The notes under the pieces were generated by a model. That model was not told where the DNA came from. It made no database searches and saw only the letters and a program-made list of their open reading frames with translations. The position numbers were made by a program, and so were the translations under genes. From NCBI GenBank assembly GCA_002403305.1, contig DHHM01000015.1:1-64000 (forward strand): DNA of 64,000 nucleotides, given 5' to 3'. Origin of the DNA: Bacteroidales bacterium UBA4772. Lineage in GTDB: Bacteria > Bacteroidota > Bacteroidia > Bacteroidales > VadinHA17. Numbering within the stretch: position 1 is the first letter of the stretch; every line of letters begins with the position of its first letter. This document shows positions 44,462 through 53,601 of this stretch, piece after piece.

Positions 44462-44809
44462 TTATTCTTTCACTTTATCCACTATCGCCTTGAAGGCTTC
44501 CGGATGGTTCATGGCCAGATCGGCCAGCGTCTTGCGGTTTAGGGTTATACCCTTCTTCTCAAGTCCGCCGATGAACTGCGAATAACTCATTCCGTGCAGG
44601 CGTGCCCCGGCGTTGATCCTCTGGATCCACAAAGCGCGGAACTGACCCTTCTTGGCACGGCGGTCACGGTAGGCGTAGCCCAGACCCTTCTCGAGTACGT
44701 TCTTGGCAACAGTGTAAACATTTGAGTTGCTGCCGAAATACCCTTTGGTCTGCTTTAATACCTTCTTACGCCTTGCCTTTGATGCTGGTGCATTTGTTGC
44801 TCTTGGCAT
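44462..44809 (-). CDS. rplT: 50S ribosomal protein L20
   Basis: 115 aa with the typical basic N terminus (MPRATNAPASKARRKKVLKQ), YRDRRAKKGQFRALWIQRINAG in the middle and SQFIGGLEKKGITLNRKTLADLA near the end. Last gene of the thrS-infC-rpmI-rplT operon, 101 bases after rpmI. L20 binds 23S rRNA early in assembly and represses this operon in some bacteria; no L20 binding structure was identified here. Confidence 0.98.
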   Translation of the reverse strand: MPRATNAPASKARRKKVLKQTKGYFGSNSNVYTVAKNVLEKGLGYAYRDRRAKKGQFRALWIQRINAGARLHGMSYSQFIGGLEKKGITLNRKTLADLAMNHPEAFKAIVDKVKE

Positions 44810-44910
44810 TTTCTTTACTCTTTTTCGGATGTAAGCGCCTTGTAAGGTCTTTTATGCTTCACATCCTGGTTAATAATTCAATTGATTATCACACTGTCAG
44901 GCGGTTAATA

Positions 44911-45108
44911 CTACTTGAGACCAAGCAGAAGCTTAACATTCTTCTCATCAGCCTTGTCTACCAGTCCGTCGTACGTAAGATTCCTCTTCCGCTTGGTCGA
45001 CTTCTTGGTAAGAATGTGGCTCTTGAAAGCATGCTTGCGCTTAATCTTACCTGAACCGGTCAAAGAAAATCTCTTCTTTGCACCCGGATTTACTTTCATT
45101 TTTGGCAT
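44911..45108 (-). CDS. rpmI: 50S ribosomal protein L35
   Basis: 65 aa, very basic (MPKMKVNPGAKKRFSLTGSG, KHAFKSHILTKKSTKRKRNL), matching L35 in length and sequence. It lies 24 bases after infC. Confidence 0.97.
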   Translation of the reverse strand: MPKMKVNPGAKKRFSLTGSGKIKRKHAFKSHILTKKSTKRKRNLTYDGLVDKADEKNVKLLLGLK

Positions 45109-45132
45109 GTTATTTATATGTGTATAAAAAAA

Positions 45133-45705
45133 TTACTTCTTTTTCTTTGGTGAAAGGATGATAATCATCCTCTTACCCTCAAGCCTGGGCGTCTGATCTA
45201 CCTTCCCGTACTCCTCCAGGTCATTCACAAAACGTGCCAGCAGCTTCTCTCCCTGCTCCTTGAAGAGTATTGACCGTCCCTTGAAAAACACATAGGCCCT
45301 TACTTTTGCCCCCTCTTCAAGGAAATTGATCGCGTGCTTCAACTTGAAGTTGTAGTCGTGATCGTCAGTGTTGGGGCCGAAACGTATCTCCTTTACAACA
45401 ATCTTTGCCGCATTGGCCTTGATCTCTTTCTGTTTCTTTTTCTGGTGATAAAGAAACTTCTGATAATCAACTATCTTACAGACCGGCGGGTCAGCGTTCG
45501 GAGAAATCTCCACAAGATCCAGCTCCATCTGGTCTGCCAGCTCAAGGGCTTCCCCTATGCTCATGACCCTTGGTTCAAGGTTGTCGCCAACAACCCTCAC
45601 TGTTCTTGCCGTGATCCTGTTGTTGATCCTGTGTTCAGGTTCGGGTCTCCTGCCCGGCCTGGGTCTGGGCCTGTTATACGATCTGAAATAGGTTGGTCCT
45701 GCTAT
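45133..45705 (-). CDS. infC: Translation initiation factor IF-3, predicted AUA start
   Basis: IF-3 monitors start-codon choice on the 30S subunit. The conserved core (RVVGDNLEP, VEISPNADPPVCKIVDYQKF, EIRFGPNTDDHDYNFKLKHA, KGRSILFKEQG) is complete. The first ATG/GTG-type start in frame is the GTG at 45600, but it would cut off the conserved HRINNRITARTVR just before it. Upstream the frame stays open to a stop at 45721-45723 with no ATG, GTG or TTG. An ATA codon at 45703-45705 lies 8 bases after TGGAGG, giving 190 aa with a basic Pro/Arg-rich head (NRPRPRPGRRPEPEHR). The CTG at 45718-45720 is a weaker option. Confidence 0.85.
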   Translation of the reverse strand: MAGPTYFRSYNRPRPRPGRRPEPEHRINNRITARTVRVVGDNLEPRVMSIGEALELADQMELDLVEISPNADPPVCKIVDYQKFLYHQKKKQKEIKANAAKIVVKEIRFGPNTDDHDYNFKLKHAINFLEEGAKVRAYVFFKGRSILFKEQGEKLLARFVNDLEEYGKVDQTPRLEGKRMIIILSPKKKK

Positions 45706-45712
45706 GGTCTTG

Positions 45713-45719
45713 TCCTCCA
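45713..45719 (-). promoter_or_regulatory. Ribosome binding site deciding the infC start
   Basis: On the minus strand TGGAGG precedes the ATA codon by 8 bases. Strong Shine-Dalgarno sequences are uncommon in this phylum, so its presence here supports the rare start codon. Confidence 0.65.
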
Positions 45720-45751
45720 GTTAAATTAATAATATTCTTAAATTCAATCAC

Positions 45752-47692
45752 TTAGTTGCCTAATTCCTGCCTTATCTCCTCCTTTACGAGGCTGATGAAC
45801 TCTTCGGGGTTCATCACACCCCTGTCTCCTTCACCCTGACGTCTGACAGAAACTGTTCCTGCCTCACTCTCTTTTTCACCTATAACAAGCAGGTACGGAA
45901 TCCTCTTTAACTCGTTATCCCTTATCTTCTTACCTATCTTTTCGCTCCTGTCGTCAATCAGGGTGCGAATATCGGAATTATTAAGGAGATTTAAAACAGT
46001 TTTTGCATAATCATTGTATTTTTCGCTGATTGGCAGCAGCACAGCCTGGTCCGGTGTGAGCCAGATGGGGAATTTCCCTGCTGTATTCTCAATCAGCACG
46101 GCCACGAATCTCTCCATGGATCCGAATATGGCCCTGTGGATCATTACAGGCTGATGCTTCTGGTTGTCGCTGCCTGTGTATGTCAGCTCAAACCTCTCCG
46201 GAAGGTTGTAATCGACCTGTATGGTTCCCAGCTGCCACTTCCTGCCAATGGCATCCCTCACCATGAAGTCGAGCTTCGGACCGTAGAAGGCGGCCTCACC
46301 CACAGCTATGGTGGTGATCAGGTTCTTCTCACCCGATGCCTCGATTATAGCTTTCTCGGCCTTCTCCCAGTTTTCGTCCGAGCCGATATATTTTTCACGG
46401 TTGGAGGGATCCCTGAGTGATATCTGAGCAGTGAACTCACTGAAACCTGCTATCCTGAAGATATACTGCACCAGGTCAATGATGCTCTTGAACTCCTCCT
46501 TGAGCTGGTCGGGACGGCAGAAGTGGTGCGCATCATCCTGCGTGAAACTGCGGACGCGCGTCAGCCCGTGAAGTTCTCCGCTCTGCTCATATCTGTAAAC
46601 TGTGCCAAATTCGGCCATCCTGACCGGCAGGTCACGGTATGAATGCGGTGTGGCATTATAAATCTCACAGTGATGCGGACAGTTCATCGGCTTAAGCATG
46701 AAGACCTCACCCTCCTGAGGAGTGGTGATGGGCCTGAATGAGTCTGCCCCGTACTTTTCAAAGTGACCCGAGGTCTTGTAGAGATCCACATTGCCTATAT
46801 GAGGCGTCGAGACCATCGCATAGCCCCTCTCCTTTAACACACCCGTCATGAAGTCGATCAGCCGCTGCTTCATGTCAGCTCCCCTGGGCAGCCAGAGAGG
46901 CAGTCCCATGCCCACGCGCGGCGAGAAGGCGAAAAGCTCCAGCTCCTTACCGATGCGCCGGTGGTCACGCTTGCGCGCCTCCTCGAGCATAACCATATAA
47001 TCATCAAGCATTTTCTGCTTCGGAAAGGTGATGCCGTAAATACGGGTCATCATCCTGCGCTTCTCATCGCCCCTCCAGTAGGCCCCGGCAAGACTGAGAA
47101 CCCTGATGGCCTTTACCGGTGATGTGTCAGGCAGATGCGGCCCGCGGCACAGATCGGTGAAGTTACCCTGGCTGTATAGTGTGATGGTCCCGTCCTCAAG
47201 CTCCGAGATTAGCTCCGTCTTGTACTCATCTCCCTTCCTGGTAAATAAATCCATCGCCTCCTGCTTGCTTACCTCACTGCGTACAATAGGACTGTTTTTG
47301 GCGGCAAGCTCCCTCATCTTCTCCTCTATGAGAGGCAGATCAGCCTCGGTGATTACCTTACCTTCACCCGGATCAACATCGTAATAAAACCCGTTCTCTA
47401 TGGCCGGACCGATGCCGAACTTGATCCCGGGCCACAGCGCCTCAAGAGCCTCGGCCATCAGGTGAGCCGACGAGTGCCAGAAGGCATGCCTGGCCTCGGC
47501 ATCATCCCACTTGTGAAACCTGACGGTGGCATCAGCCGTGACGGGACGGGTGAGATCCCATAGCTCACCGTTGACCGTGGCCGAATATACCTCGGCTGCC
47601 AGCCCCCTGCTGATAGACCTGGCGATATCAAGGCTGGTGATACCCTCCTCATACTCCCTCACCGAACCGTCGGGAAACGTTATCCTGATCAT
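45752..47692 (-). CDS. thrS: Threonyl-tRNA synthetase
   Basis: About 646 aa, class II synthetase. TGS domain (MIRITFPDGSVREYEEG start), editing domain with HSSAHLMAEALEALWP and the later histidine/cysteine pair, catalytic core with MNCPHHCEIY, YRYEQSGELHGLTRVRSFTQDDAH (in segments) and FYGPKLDFMV, then the anticodon-binding domain. The frame extends 15 codons upstream, but those codons overlap the promoter element at 47715. First gene of thrS-infC-rpmI-rplT, 46 bases before the infC start. Confidence 0.97.
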   Translation of the reverse strand: MIRITFPDGSVREYEEGITSLDIARSISRGLAAEVYSATVNGELWDLTRPVTADATVRFHKWDDAEARHAFWHSSAHLMAEALEALWPGIKFGIGPAIENGFYYDVDPGEGKVITEADLPLIEEKMRELAAKNSPIVRSEVSKQEAMDLFTRKGDEYKTELISELEDGTITLYSQGNFTDLCRGPHLPDTSPVKAIRVLSLAGAYWRGDEKRRMMTRIYGITFPKQKMLDDYMVMLEEARKRDHRRIGKELELFAFSPRVGMGLPLWLPRGADMKQRLIDFMTGVLKERGYAMVSTPHIGNVDLYKTSGHFEKYGADSFRPITTPQEGEVFMLKPMNCPHHCEIYNATPHSYRDLPVRMAEFGTVYRYEQSGELHGLTRVRSFTQDDAHHFCRPDQLKEEFKSIIDLVQYIFRIAGFSEFTAQISLRDPSNREKYIGSDENWEKAEKAIIEASGEKNLITTIAVGEAAFYGPKLDFMVRDAIGRKWQLGTIQVDYNLPERFELTYTGSDNQKHQPVMIHRAIFGSMERFVAVLIENTAGKFPIWLTPDQAVLLPISEKYNDYAKTVLNLLNNSDIRTLIDDRSEKIGKKIRDNELKRIPYLLVIGEKESEAGTVSVRRQGEGDRGVMNPEEFISLVKEEIRQELGN

Positions 47693-47714
47693 ATTACCTT
47701 TTTTAAATAGTGTG

Positions 47715-47722
47715 CAAAGATA
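47715..47722 (-). promoter_or_regulatory. -7 promoter element for the thrS operon
   Basis: Minus-strand TATCTTTG matches TAnnTTTG and lies 22 bases before the thrS ATG at 47692; it rules out the longer start at 47737. Confidence 0.55.
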
Positions 47723-47848
47723 ATATTTTTTGCTCATAATCAGAGGCGATGACCTGGCGTGAGGATATGTGTCAATGGTGCTGGTTCAGTATAAAAAATT
47801 AATGGCACAGATTTTGGATTTAACAAAACAGTACCAAAAACGGCAGTC

Positions 47849-48535
47849 ATGAAAAGATTATTAATTTCAGCAGCAGCAGTGGCAATAATGCTCAGCTCGT
47901 GCGAGGTCAGCCCCGATGCCGGCTTTTTCTCGGACAAAATCAGGGCAGAGATAGGAGAAGAGGTAGTCTTCTTCAATAACTCCTACAACGCTGTGGAATA
48001 TGAATGGGATTTTGGTGACGGAACATGGTCAGATGCCTATGAACCAATTCATTCCTATTCTGCATCAGGAATCTTCACCGTGATCCTCAGTGCATACTCC
48101 AAGACAGGAGAAGTCGACAGGTCGTACCTCGACATTGAGGTGCTTTCGCCCACCATGCTCGAGATAGAGGTCCTCGAATGGTATGACCAGTATCCTGTTG
48201 CAGGGGCAAGCGTGATACTATATCCGACTGAGGCCGACTGGGACAATGAGACCAATGCCATAATCGAGGGCTTCACCAACGCTTCCGGCAAGGTAGTCTT
48301 CACCAACCTGGGACCCTATGTCTACTATGTTGATGTATGGCATCAGAACCATAACAACTACACGCTCAGAAATGAGGATGTGGGCTTCATTATGACTGAC
48401 CAGCTCTATAAGAACGAGCTGAACCAGTTCGTGGCATGGGTCGATTATACCGGCGCCAAGAGCAGTGCCGAACGCGACAGGAAACAGCTGCTGCCCCTGA
48501 AGGAGAGGAACCCGGAGACGGCCGTGAAAAAGTAA
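47849..48535 (+). CDS. PKD-domain lipoprotein
   Basis: 228 aa. The signal MKRLLISAAAVAIMLSSC is followed by a lipobox cysteine. A PKD domain (about 28-105) has the hallmark VEYEWDFGDGTWSDAYEPIHSY; the C-terminal half (about 110-195) is a second beta-sandwich-like region, VAGASVILYPTEADWDNETN to VVFTNLGPYVYYVDVWH, resembling CNA-B/SpaA-like or carboxypeptidase-regulatory-like folds. Surface or periplasmic location is expected. No partner gene is evident. Confidence 0.8.
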   Translation: MKRLLISAAAVAIMLSSCEVSPDAGFFSDKIRAEIGEEVVFFNNSYNAVEYEWDFGDGTWSDAYEPIHSYSASGIFTVILSAYSKTGEVDRSYLDIEVLSPTMLEIEVLEWYDQYPVAGASVILYPTEADWDNETNAIIEGFTNASGKVVFTNLGPYVYYVDVWHQNHNNYTLRNEDVGFIMTDQLYKNELNQFVAWVDYTGAKSSAERDRKQLLPLKERNPETAVKK

Positions 48536-48588
48536 CCCGACTGCAAAACAAAAAAAATAAGCAAATCAGTCCATGTGAGAAATTTCGT

Positions 48589-48596
48589 TAAGTTTG
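48589..48596 (+). promoter_or_regulatory. -7 promoter element for the symporter gene
   Basis: TAAGTTTG matches TAnnTTTG, 30 bases before the ATG at 48627; an in-frame GTG at 48594 overlaps it and is therefore not the start. Confidence 0.5.
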
Positions 48597-48626
48597 TGTG
48601 TTAACAAACCTAATCGAAGAAATCAC

Positions 48627-50357
48627 ATGGACACAACATTTGCGCTTCGTGGAATAGACTACCTTATAATGGCGGTCTATTTCCTTTTTGTACTGGGTGT
48701 CGGGTGGGCCCTGAAAAAGTACATGAAGAATGCCACTGCGTTTCTCGAGGCCGGACGTGCTATGCCGGCATGGGTCGCAGGGCTGGCATTCATCTCAACA
48801 AACCTCGGTGCCCTCGAGGTAATGGGCATGACAGGCTCGGGCCTCAAGTACGGGATGCTGACAACCCACTTCTACTGGATAGGAGCCATCCCGGCAATGA
48901 TATTCCTCGCTCTTTTCATGATGCGGTTCTATTACGGATCGAAGGCCAGGTCAGTGCCTGAATACCTGAAACTTCGTTTTAACGAGAAAACCCGCGCCCT
49001 GAACGCCTTCCTCTTTGCGCTGATGACTGTCCTTGCCTCAGGGATATCAATGTATGCTCTGGCTATTCTGCTGGAAAACGTCCTGGGATGGAACTTCAAC
49101 GTCTCACTCCTGGCATCGGCAGCCATAGTCCTTGCCTATACCTACCTGGGCGGACTGTCGTCAGCCATATATAATGAGGTATTGCAGTTCTTCATCATCA
49201 TCATCGGCCTGCTGCCCATGACTATCCTGGTCATGAGCGATGTGGGCGGCTGGGGAGGCATGCAGGAGAGCCTGGCACCGATCGTCGAAGGTAAGGGATT
49301 TGCTGCCGATACCTGGACTACCACCTGGAAATACACTTCAAGTTCCGGAACAAACCCGCTGGGGGTGGAGTGGTTTGGGATACTGGCAGGACTGGGCTTT
49401 GTGCTCTCCTTCGGTTACTGGTGTACCAACTTCCTGATAGTGCAGCGCGCCATGGCCGCCGAGTCTATGACGGCAGCCCGCAAGGTTCCCCTGATTGGCG
49501 CCATACCCAAGATGTTTATTCCGTTCCTGATAATAGTACCCGGCATTGCAGCCCTGGTACTTCTCAATGATCCCTCCAAGAACTTCGTTCTGCCTCTCAA
49601 TGCCGCCGGAGAACCGATATACGACTATACTATCATCATGCTGCTCAAACAGTATCTCCCGGCAGGCGTCCTTGGCCTGGGAGTGACGGCCCTGCTGGCC
49701 TCGTTCATGTCAGGCATGGCCGGAAACGTTTCGGCATTCAACACTGTCTGGACCTATGACATCTACCAGAGTTATATCAGACCTGCAACAGATGACCAGG
49801 AGGCTGATGAAAAGCATTACCTGAAAGTGGGCCGGATTACAACAATCGTGGGAGTGCTGGTAAGTATTGCAGCAGCATATATTGCCAGTAAATTTGGCAA
49901 TATAATGGACTTCCTCCAGACGGTCTTCTCAATGATAAATGCTCCGCTCTTTGCTGTTATCTTCCTGGGGATGTTCTGGAAACGGTCGACAGGCAATGCT
50001 GCCTTCATCGGCCTCCTGATGGGCTTCCTGGTTGCTCTTGCACATCATGGCCTAACCCAGCCTGAAGGAGCCACTACACTTGTGAAGGGAGGATGGATAG
50101 GTGTTATCCATACCTACCCGGTGGAGATGGCACAGAACTTCTGGACCGCCATCTTCGCCTTCTCGGCAGCAGCACTGCTGACAGTGGTGATCTCGCTGCT
50201 CTCCAGGCGTGACAAAACTGATTCTGACTTGAACGGCCTGGTCTACTCGATGACGCCTAAACTTGATGACAGCGGTGTGCTGTGGTACCAGAGACCCTGG
50301 TTCCTGGCTCTGATCGTTGGAATCATTATGGTCGTGCTTTCTATATTGTTCTGGTAA
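48627..50357 (+). CDS. Sodium/solute symporter (SSS family)
   Basis: About 576 aa with 13-14 helices. The family signatures are present: N-terminal FLEAGRAMPAWVAGLAFISTNLGALEVMGMTGSG, a middle GGLSSAIYNEVLQFF and the later GLGVTALLASFMSGMAGNVSAFNTV. Such SGLT-like carriers in Bacteroidota take up sugars, sugar acids or similar substrates with Na+. The next gene, 15 bases on, encodes a two-helix membrane protein that may be its partner. Confidence 0.92.
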   Translation: MDTTFALRGIDYLIMAVYFLFVLGVGWALKKYMKNATAFLEAGRAMPAWVAGLAFISTNLGALEVMGMTGSGLKYGMLTTHFYWIGAIPAMIFLALFMMRFYYGSKARSVPEYLKLRFNEKTRALNAFLFALMTVLASGISMYALAILLENVLGWNFNVSLLASAAIVLAYTYLGGLSSAIYNEVLQFFIIIIGLLPMTILVMSDVGGWGGMQESLAPIVEGKGFAADTWTTTWKYTSSSGTNPLGVEWFGILAGLGFVLSFGYWCTNFLIVQRAMAAESMTAARKVPLIGAIPKMFIPFLIIVPGIAALVLLNDPSKNFVLPLNAAGEPIYDYTIIMLLKQYLPAGVLGLGVTALLASFMSGMAGNVSAFNTVWTYDIYQSYIRPATDDQEADEKHYLKVGRITTIVGVLVSIAAAYIASKFGNIMDFLQTVFSMINAPLFAVIFLGMFWKRSTGNAAFIGLLMGFLVALAHHGLTQPEGATTLVKGGWIGVIHTYPVEMAQNFWTAIFAFSAAALLTVVISLLSRRDKTDSDLNGLVYSMTPKLDDSGVLWYQRPWFLALIVGIIMVVLSILFW

Positions 50358-50372
50358 CCAAAAAAAAATATC

Positions 50373-50588
50373 ATGCTTGACATAAGACTTCCCATCGGAT
50401 TAATGTTCTCAGTAGTAGGACTGATCATCACCATCTACGGCCTTGCCACAATAGGGGATGTGGAACTGTACGAGAGATCACTCAACGTAAATGTGAACCT
50501 GATATCAGGATTGGGCACACTGGCCTTCGGCCTGATCATGCTTCTGCTCTCGGAACCGGTCAGAAAAAAACTGCGAAAGAAAGAGTGA
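50373..50588 (+). CDS. Small two-helix membrane protein downstream of the symporter
   Basis: 71 aa with two hydrophobic helices (about 6-26 and 43-60) separated by a short polar stretch DVELYERSLNVNVN, and a basic tail EPVRKKLRKKE. I recognise no named family with certainty, but small proteins of this look next to SSS symporters are familiar. Spacing of 15 bases implies co-transcription. A role as accessory subunit is inference. Confidence 0.7.
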   Translation: MLDIRLPIGLMFSVVGLIITIYGLATIGDVELYERSLNVNVNLISGLGTLAFGLIMLLLSEPVRKKLRKKE

Positions 50589-50598
50589 ATAACTAACT

Positions 50599-50638
50599 AA
50601 AAAAGAGGCTGACCCAGAATGGGCAGCCTCTTTTTTTT
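50599..50638. terminator. Terminator between the symporter operon and lysA
   Basis: AAAAAAGAGGCT pairs with AGCCTCTTTTTT; an inner CCC/GGG pair closes the loop around AGAAT. A and T runs on both flanks fit a bidirectional terminator for the convergent units. Confidence 0.85.
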
Positions 50639-50646
50639 CGCAGCGC

Positions 50647-50722
50647 GAAATTCACAGTCCACAGTCCACAGTCCACAGTCCACAGTCCACAGTCCACAGT
50701 CCACAGTCCACAGTCCACAGTC
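50647..50722. repeat. Heptamer array (CACAGTC)
   Basis: About ten perfect copies of the seven-base word CACAGTC in a row. Its reverse complement is GACTGTG, the same word that appears in the array at 6.1-6.3 kb. It follows the terminator at 50.6 kb between convergent genes. Confidence 0.9.
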
Positions 50723-50746
50723 TAAAGTCAATCAATTAGTTACAGA

Positions 50747-50906
50747 GAACCGACTGCCGACTGCTCTTAGTCACTGTAGCCTTGGCGCAGGTGGCCGACT
50801 GCTCTTAGCAACCGTAGCCTTTTTCAACATTCGTAGTTTTAACGTAGGATGTGGTGCAGGTGGCCGGCTGAAGACTGACCACTACTGCCTACTGCCTAAT
50901 TACCAG
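50747..50906. repeat. 38-bp duplicated low-complexity stretch before lysA end
   Basis: CCGACTGCTCTTAG occurs at 50757 and 50795, 38 bases apart, within CTGTAGCC/CCGTAGCC-containing copies; further GACTGCC-like words run to the lysA stop. No gene is seen in the 318 bases between 50589 and 50906. Confidence 0.55.
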
Positions 50907-52058
50907 TCATTTATCATCCGAGAAGACCGACGCCGGCAGCGACCGCATATTGTAACGCATTGCCATCACCTCGCCGTAGGCACCGGCAGAGCGTATGGCT
51001 ATGAGATCACCGCGCCTGGTCTCGGGAAGCTCGATGTACTTGCCGAAGGTATCCGTGGTTTCACATATCGGACCCACAACAGTGTACTTCCTTGGGGGAA
51101 GCTCTGAGGTGAGGTTTTCTATGCGGTGTGATGCATGATAGAGAGCCGGCCTCAGCAGGTCAGTCATACCCGCGTCGAGTATGACGAATGTCTCCCTTGC
51201 ACCCGGCTTGACAAACAGCACCTTCGAGATCAGCGATCCGCAACCGGCAGTAAGCGATCGCCCAAGCTCAAATGAAATGGTGCTCTGTATCCTGCTGTCA
51301 AGGTGCCTGCTGAAGACTTCAAAGTAATCTGCAAAAGGTGGGAAGCGGTCAGGATCCTCATAACTAATGCCCAGACCCCCGCCTACATTGATGTCGGCCG
51401 GCTCCAGTCCCCTGTCAGTCAGCCACTCCCATAACTCATTGATCCTCAAACATAGATTGCGGTAGACATGCAGGTCGGTAATCTGCGACCCTATGTGAAA
51501 ATGAATGCCCCGATACTCAAGGTTCTCCGACTCTTCAAGAAGGGCAGTTACCTTTTCAAGCTCAGCGATCCTGATGCCGAATTTGTTTTCATCAGTGCCA
51601 GTGGTAATGTGTTTGATAGTATGAGCCTCCACGTTGGGATTGATGCGCAGTGCAACAGCGGCCTTCTTACCCATGCGTCCGGCTATCTCATCAATTACTT
51701 CAATCTCTTCAACAGACTCTGCATTGAAGCAGCCGATACCCAGGCGCAGGGCGTTCTCAATCTCACGGTCACTCTTGCCTACTCCCGCAAAAAGGGTCTC
51801 CGCGGCCGGAAATCCGCATTCCACGGCAAGCTTTGTCTCATTGCCGCTTACACAGTCTGCACCGAGGCCATACCCGGCAATGATCTTCATTATCACTGGA
51901 TTGAAATTTGCCTTTACGGCGTAGTGCAGTTTAAATCCCCTGTTGGTGGCCTCCCCCGAGGCTATGGCAAGGGTCTCGCGCAGAAGGTCGAGATCATAAT
52001 AGTAAAATGGCGTCTCCAGCTGCTGCAACCGTTCTGTGGTCTCTTTTGTGAACATCAC
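50907..52058 (-). CDS. lysA: Diaminopimelate decarboxylase
   Basis: PLP-dependent fold-III enzyme, last step of lysine synthesis. 383 aa with the PLP-lysine motif LHYAVKANFNPVI, the phosphate-binding GGGLGISYE, and C-terminal GPICETTDTFG plus GAYGEVMAMRYN. It overlaps the upstream lysC by 4 bases (ATGA), so the two are co-translated. Carboxynorspermidine decarboxylase is homologous, but that gene lies elsewhere in this window and the CESTD-like motif here (CETTD) fits LysA. Confidence 0.95.
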   Translation of the reverse strand: MMFTKETTERLQQLETPFYYYDLDLLRETLAIASGEATNRGFKLHYAVKANFNPVIMKIIAGYGLGADCVSGNETKLAVECGFPAAETLFAGVGKSDREIENALRLGIGCFNAESVEEIEVIDEIAGRMGKKAAVALRINPNVEAHTIKHITTGTDENKFGIRIAELEKVTALLEESENLEYRGIHFHIGSQITDLHVYRNLCLRINELWEWLTDRGLEPADINVGGGLGISYEDPDRFPPFADYFEVFSRHLDSRIQSTISFELGRSLTAGCGSLISKVLFVKPGARETFVILDAGMTDLLRPALYHASHRIENLTSELPPRKYTVVGPICETTDTFGKYIELPETRRGDLIAIRSAGAYGEVMAMRYNMRSLPASVFSDDK

Positions 52059-53374
52059 TCTTCAGGAAATAGTTTTGAACTGAGCGACCTCAGTGCCACC
52101 ACCTTGTCGCTTGTATTTATTAATATGGACATACTGTTGTCACTTCCACCGTATGATATCATCTTTACGGGGATCTCATTCAGCGCCTCAAAGATCTCAG
52201 GGGCAGAACCCTCCCTCGAAGGTCTGAAATCACCAACAATGCAGATGATTGTCTGATCCTTCTCCACCTCCACGGTACCTATTGACCCCAGTGTACTGAC
52301 AATCTCGCTGAGCCATGTTGGGTCGTCAATCGTCAGTGAAACAGAGACCTCGGAAGTGGTGATCATGTCTATCGGGGTCTTGAAGGCTTCGAACGCCTCG
52401 AAGATCCTCCTCATGAATCCGTACGCCAACAGCATCCCGGCAGAACGGATCCTCAGCGATATCACTCCGTCCTTCGCCGCAACAGCTTTGTAGTCCTCAG
52501 GTGTTGATCCGGAGACGATAACCGTTCCCTCATCAGAGGGCTCCATGGTGTTCTTGAGCCGCACGGGGATATTCTTCAGACGCGCAGGGTTGATGCTCGA
52601 AGGGTGCAGTATCTTCGCCCCGAAATAGGCCAGCTCGGCAGCCTCATCATACGAGAGCTGCCTGACTACCCTGGTGTTCTCTACATACCGGGGGTCATTG
52701 TTGTGGAGTCCGCTGATGTCAGTCCATATCTGTACCTCCTCCGCTCCGATTGCCGCCCCGATGATGGTGGCACTGTAATCGCTGCCGCCCCTGCGCAGGT
52801 TGTCGGTCTCACCATAGGCATTACGACAGATGAACCCCTGCGTAATAATGATCTTTTCATCCCTGACAGCGCCAAGCTCACGGTTCAGGTTCTCCCTGAT
52901 GTAGAAATAGTCCGGCTCACCGTCCTTGTCAATCCTCATGAAATTGAGACCCGGTACAAGCACAGAGGCAATCCCCTGTTCGGACAGGAGAAAATGGAGG
53001 AAAGCACTCGACAAAAGTTCTCCCCGGGCAAGAATGCGCTTCTCATTATGTCTGCTGTACTCTCGGGAAAAGAGGTCAGTGATGTAGTTGAAATGCTCAT
53101 CTGTAAGGTCATGGGCCTTTTCGGACCACGTTAACGATGAGTACAACTCACCCGCCACCCGGTGGTAGTCGCTGCGAAGCGCCTCTGTCCCGGCCAACGC
53201 CTCCTCACTGTCACCCGAGGCAAACAGCCCGGAAATCTCCTGCAGGGCATTGGTCGTACCCGCCATTGCCGATAACACGACAATCTTTAACTCGCCATCG
53301 CTAATAAGAGGGAGTAGAGCCCTGAAACGTTCAGGATTTCCTACTGATGTGCCTCCGAATTTATAAACTTTCAT
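52055..53374 (-). CDS. lysC: Aspartate kinase
   Basis: Phosphorylates aspartate, first step to lysine, threonine and methionine. 439 aa: N-terminal MKVYKFGGTSVGNPERF, catalytic domain with RGGSDYSATIIGAAIGAEEVQIWTDISG (in segments), FGAKILHPSSI, then two C-terminal ACT domains (about 300-439) for allosteric control. Monofunctional, not fused to homoserine dehydrogenase. Its pairing with lysA suggests dedication to lysine or diaminopimelate synthesis for the cell wall. Confidence 0.96.
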   Translation of the reverse strand: MKVYKFGGTSVGNPERFRALLPLISDGELKIVVLSAMAGTTNALQEISGLFASGDSEEALAGTEALRSDYHRVAGELYSSLTWSEKAHDLTDEHFNYITDLFSREYSRHNEKRILARGELLSSAFLHFLLSEQGIASVLVPGLNFMRIDKDGEPDYFYIRENLNRELGAVRDEKIIITQGFICRNAYGETDNLRRGGSDYSATIIGAAIGAEEVQIWTDISGLHNNDPRYVENTRVVRQLSYDEAAELAYFGAKILHPSSINPARLKNIPVRLKNTMEPSDEGTVIVSGSTPEDYKAVAAKDGVISLRIRSAGMLLAYGFMRRIFEAFEAFKTPIDMITTSEVSVSLTIDDPTWLSEIVSTLGSIGTVEVEKDQTIICIVGDFRPSREGSAPEIFEALNEIPVKMISYGGSDNSMSILINTSDKVVALRSLSSKLFPEE

Positions 53375-53601
53375 TTTCTACAGCAAAAAGAACTTCAATA
53401 CGCCTGCCTCAATAATCAATTTATCCGGTAATCAATAAAATTATAGCGCACACTCACCGTGTATCAGAATCCTCAGCTTTTTAAAATTTTGGCAAAATAT
53501 TTGCAGTTTTAAGCTGTCAAATATAGATAAAAGTGTAACTGGTAATGTTGTCCGGTAAATATTTTGGCTAAATATGTCCTGAGCAAAATATGGAGGTAAA
53601 A

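Noticed and set aside
45133..45600. infC beginning at the GTG at 45600
   Set aside because: Would remove the conserved HRINNRITART segment of IF-3, which is encoded in the same frame immediately upstream.
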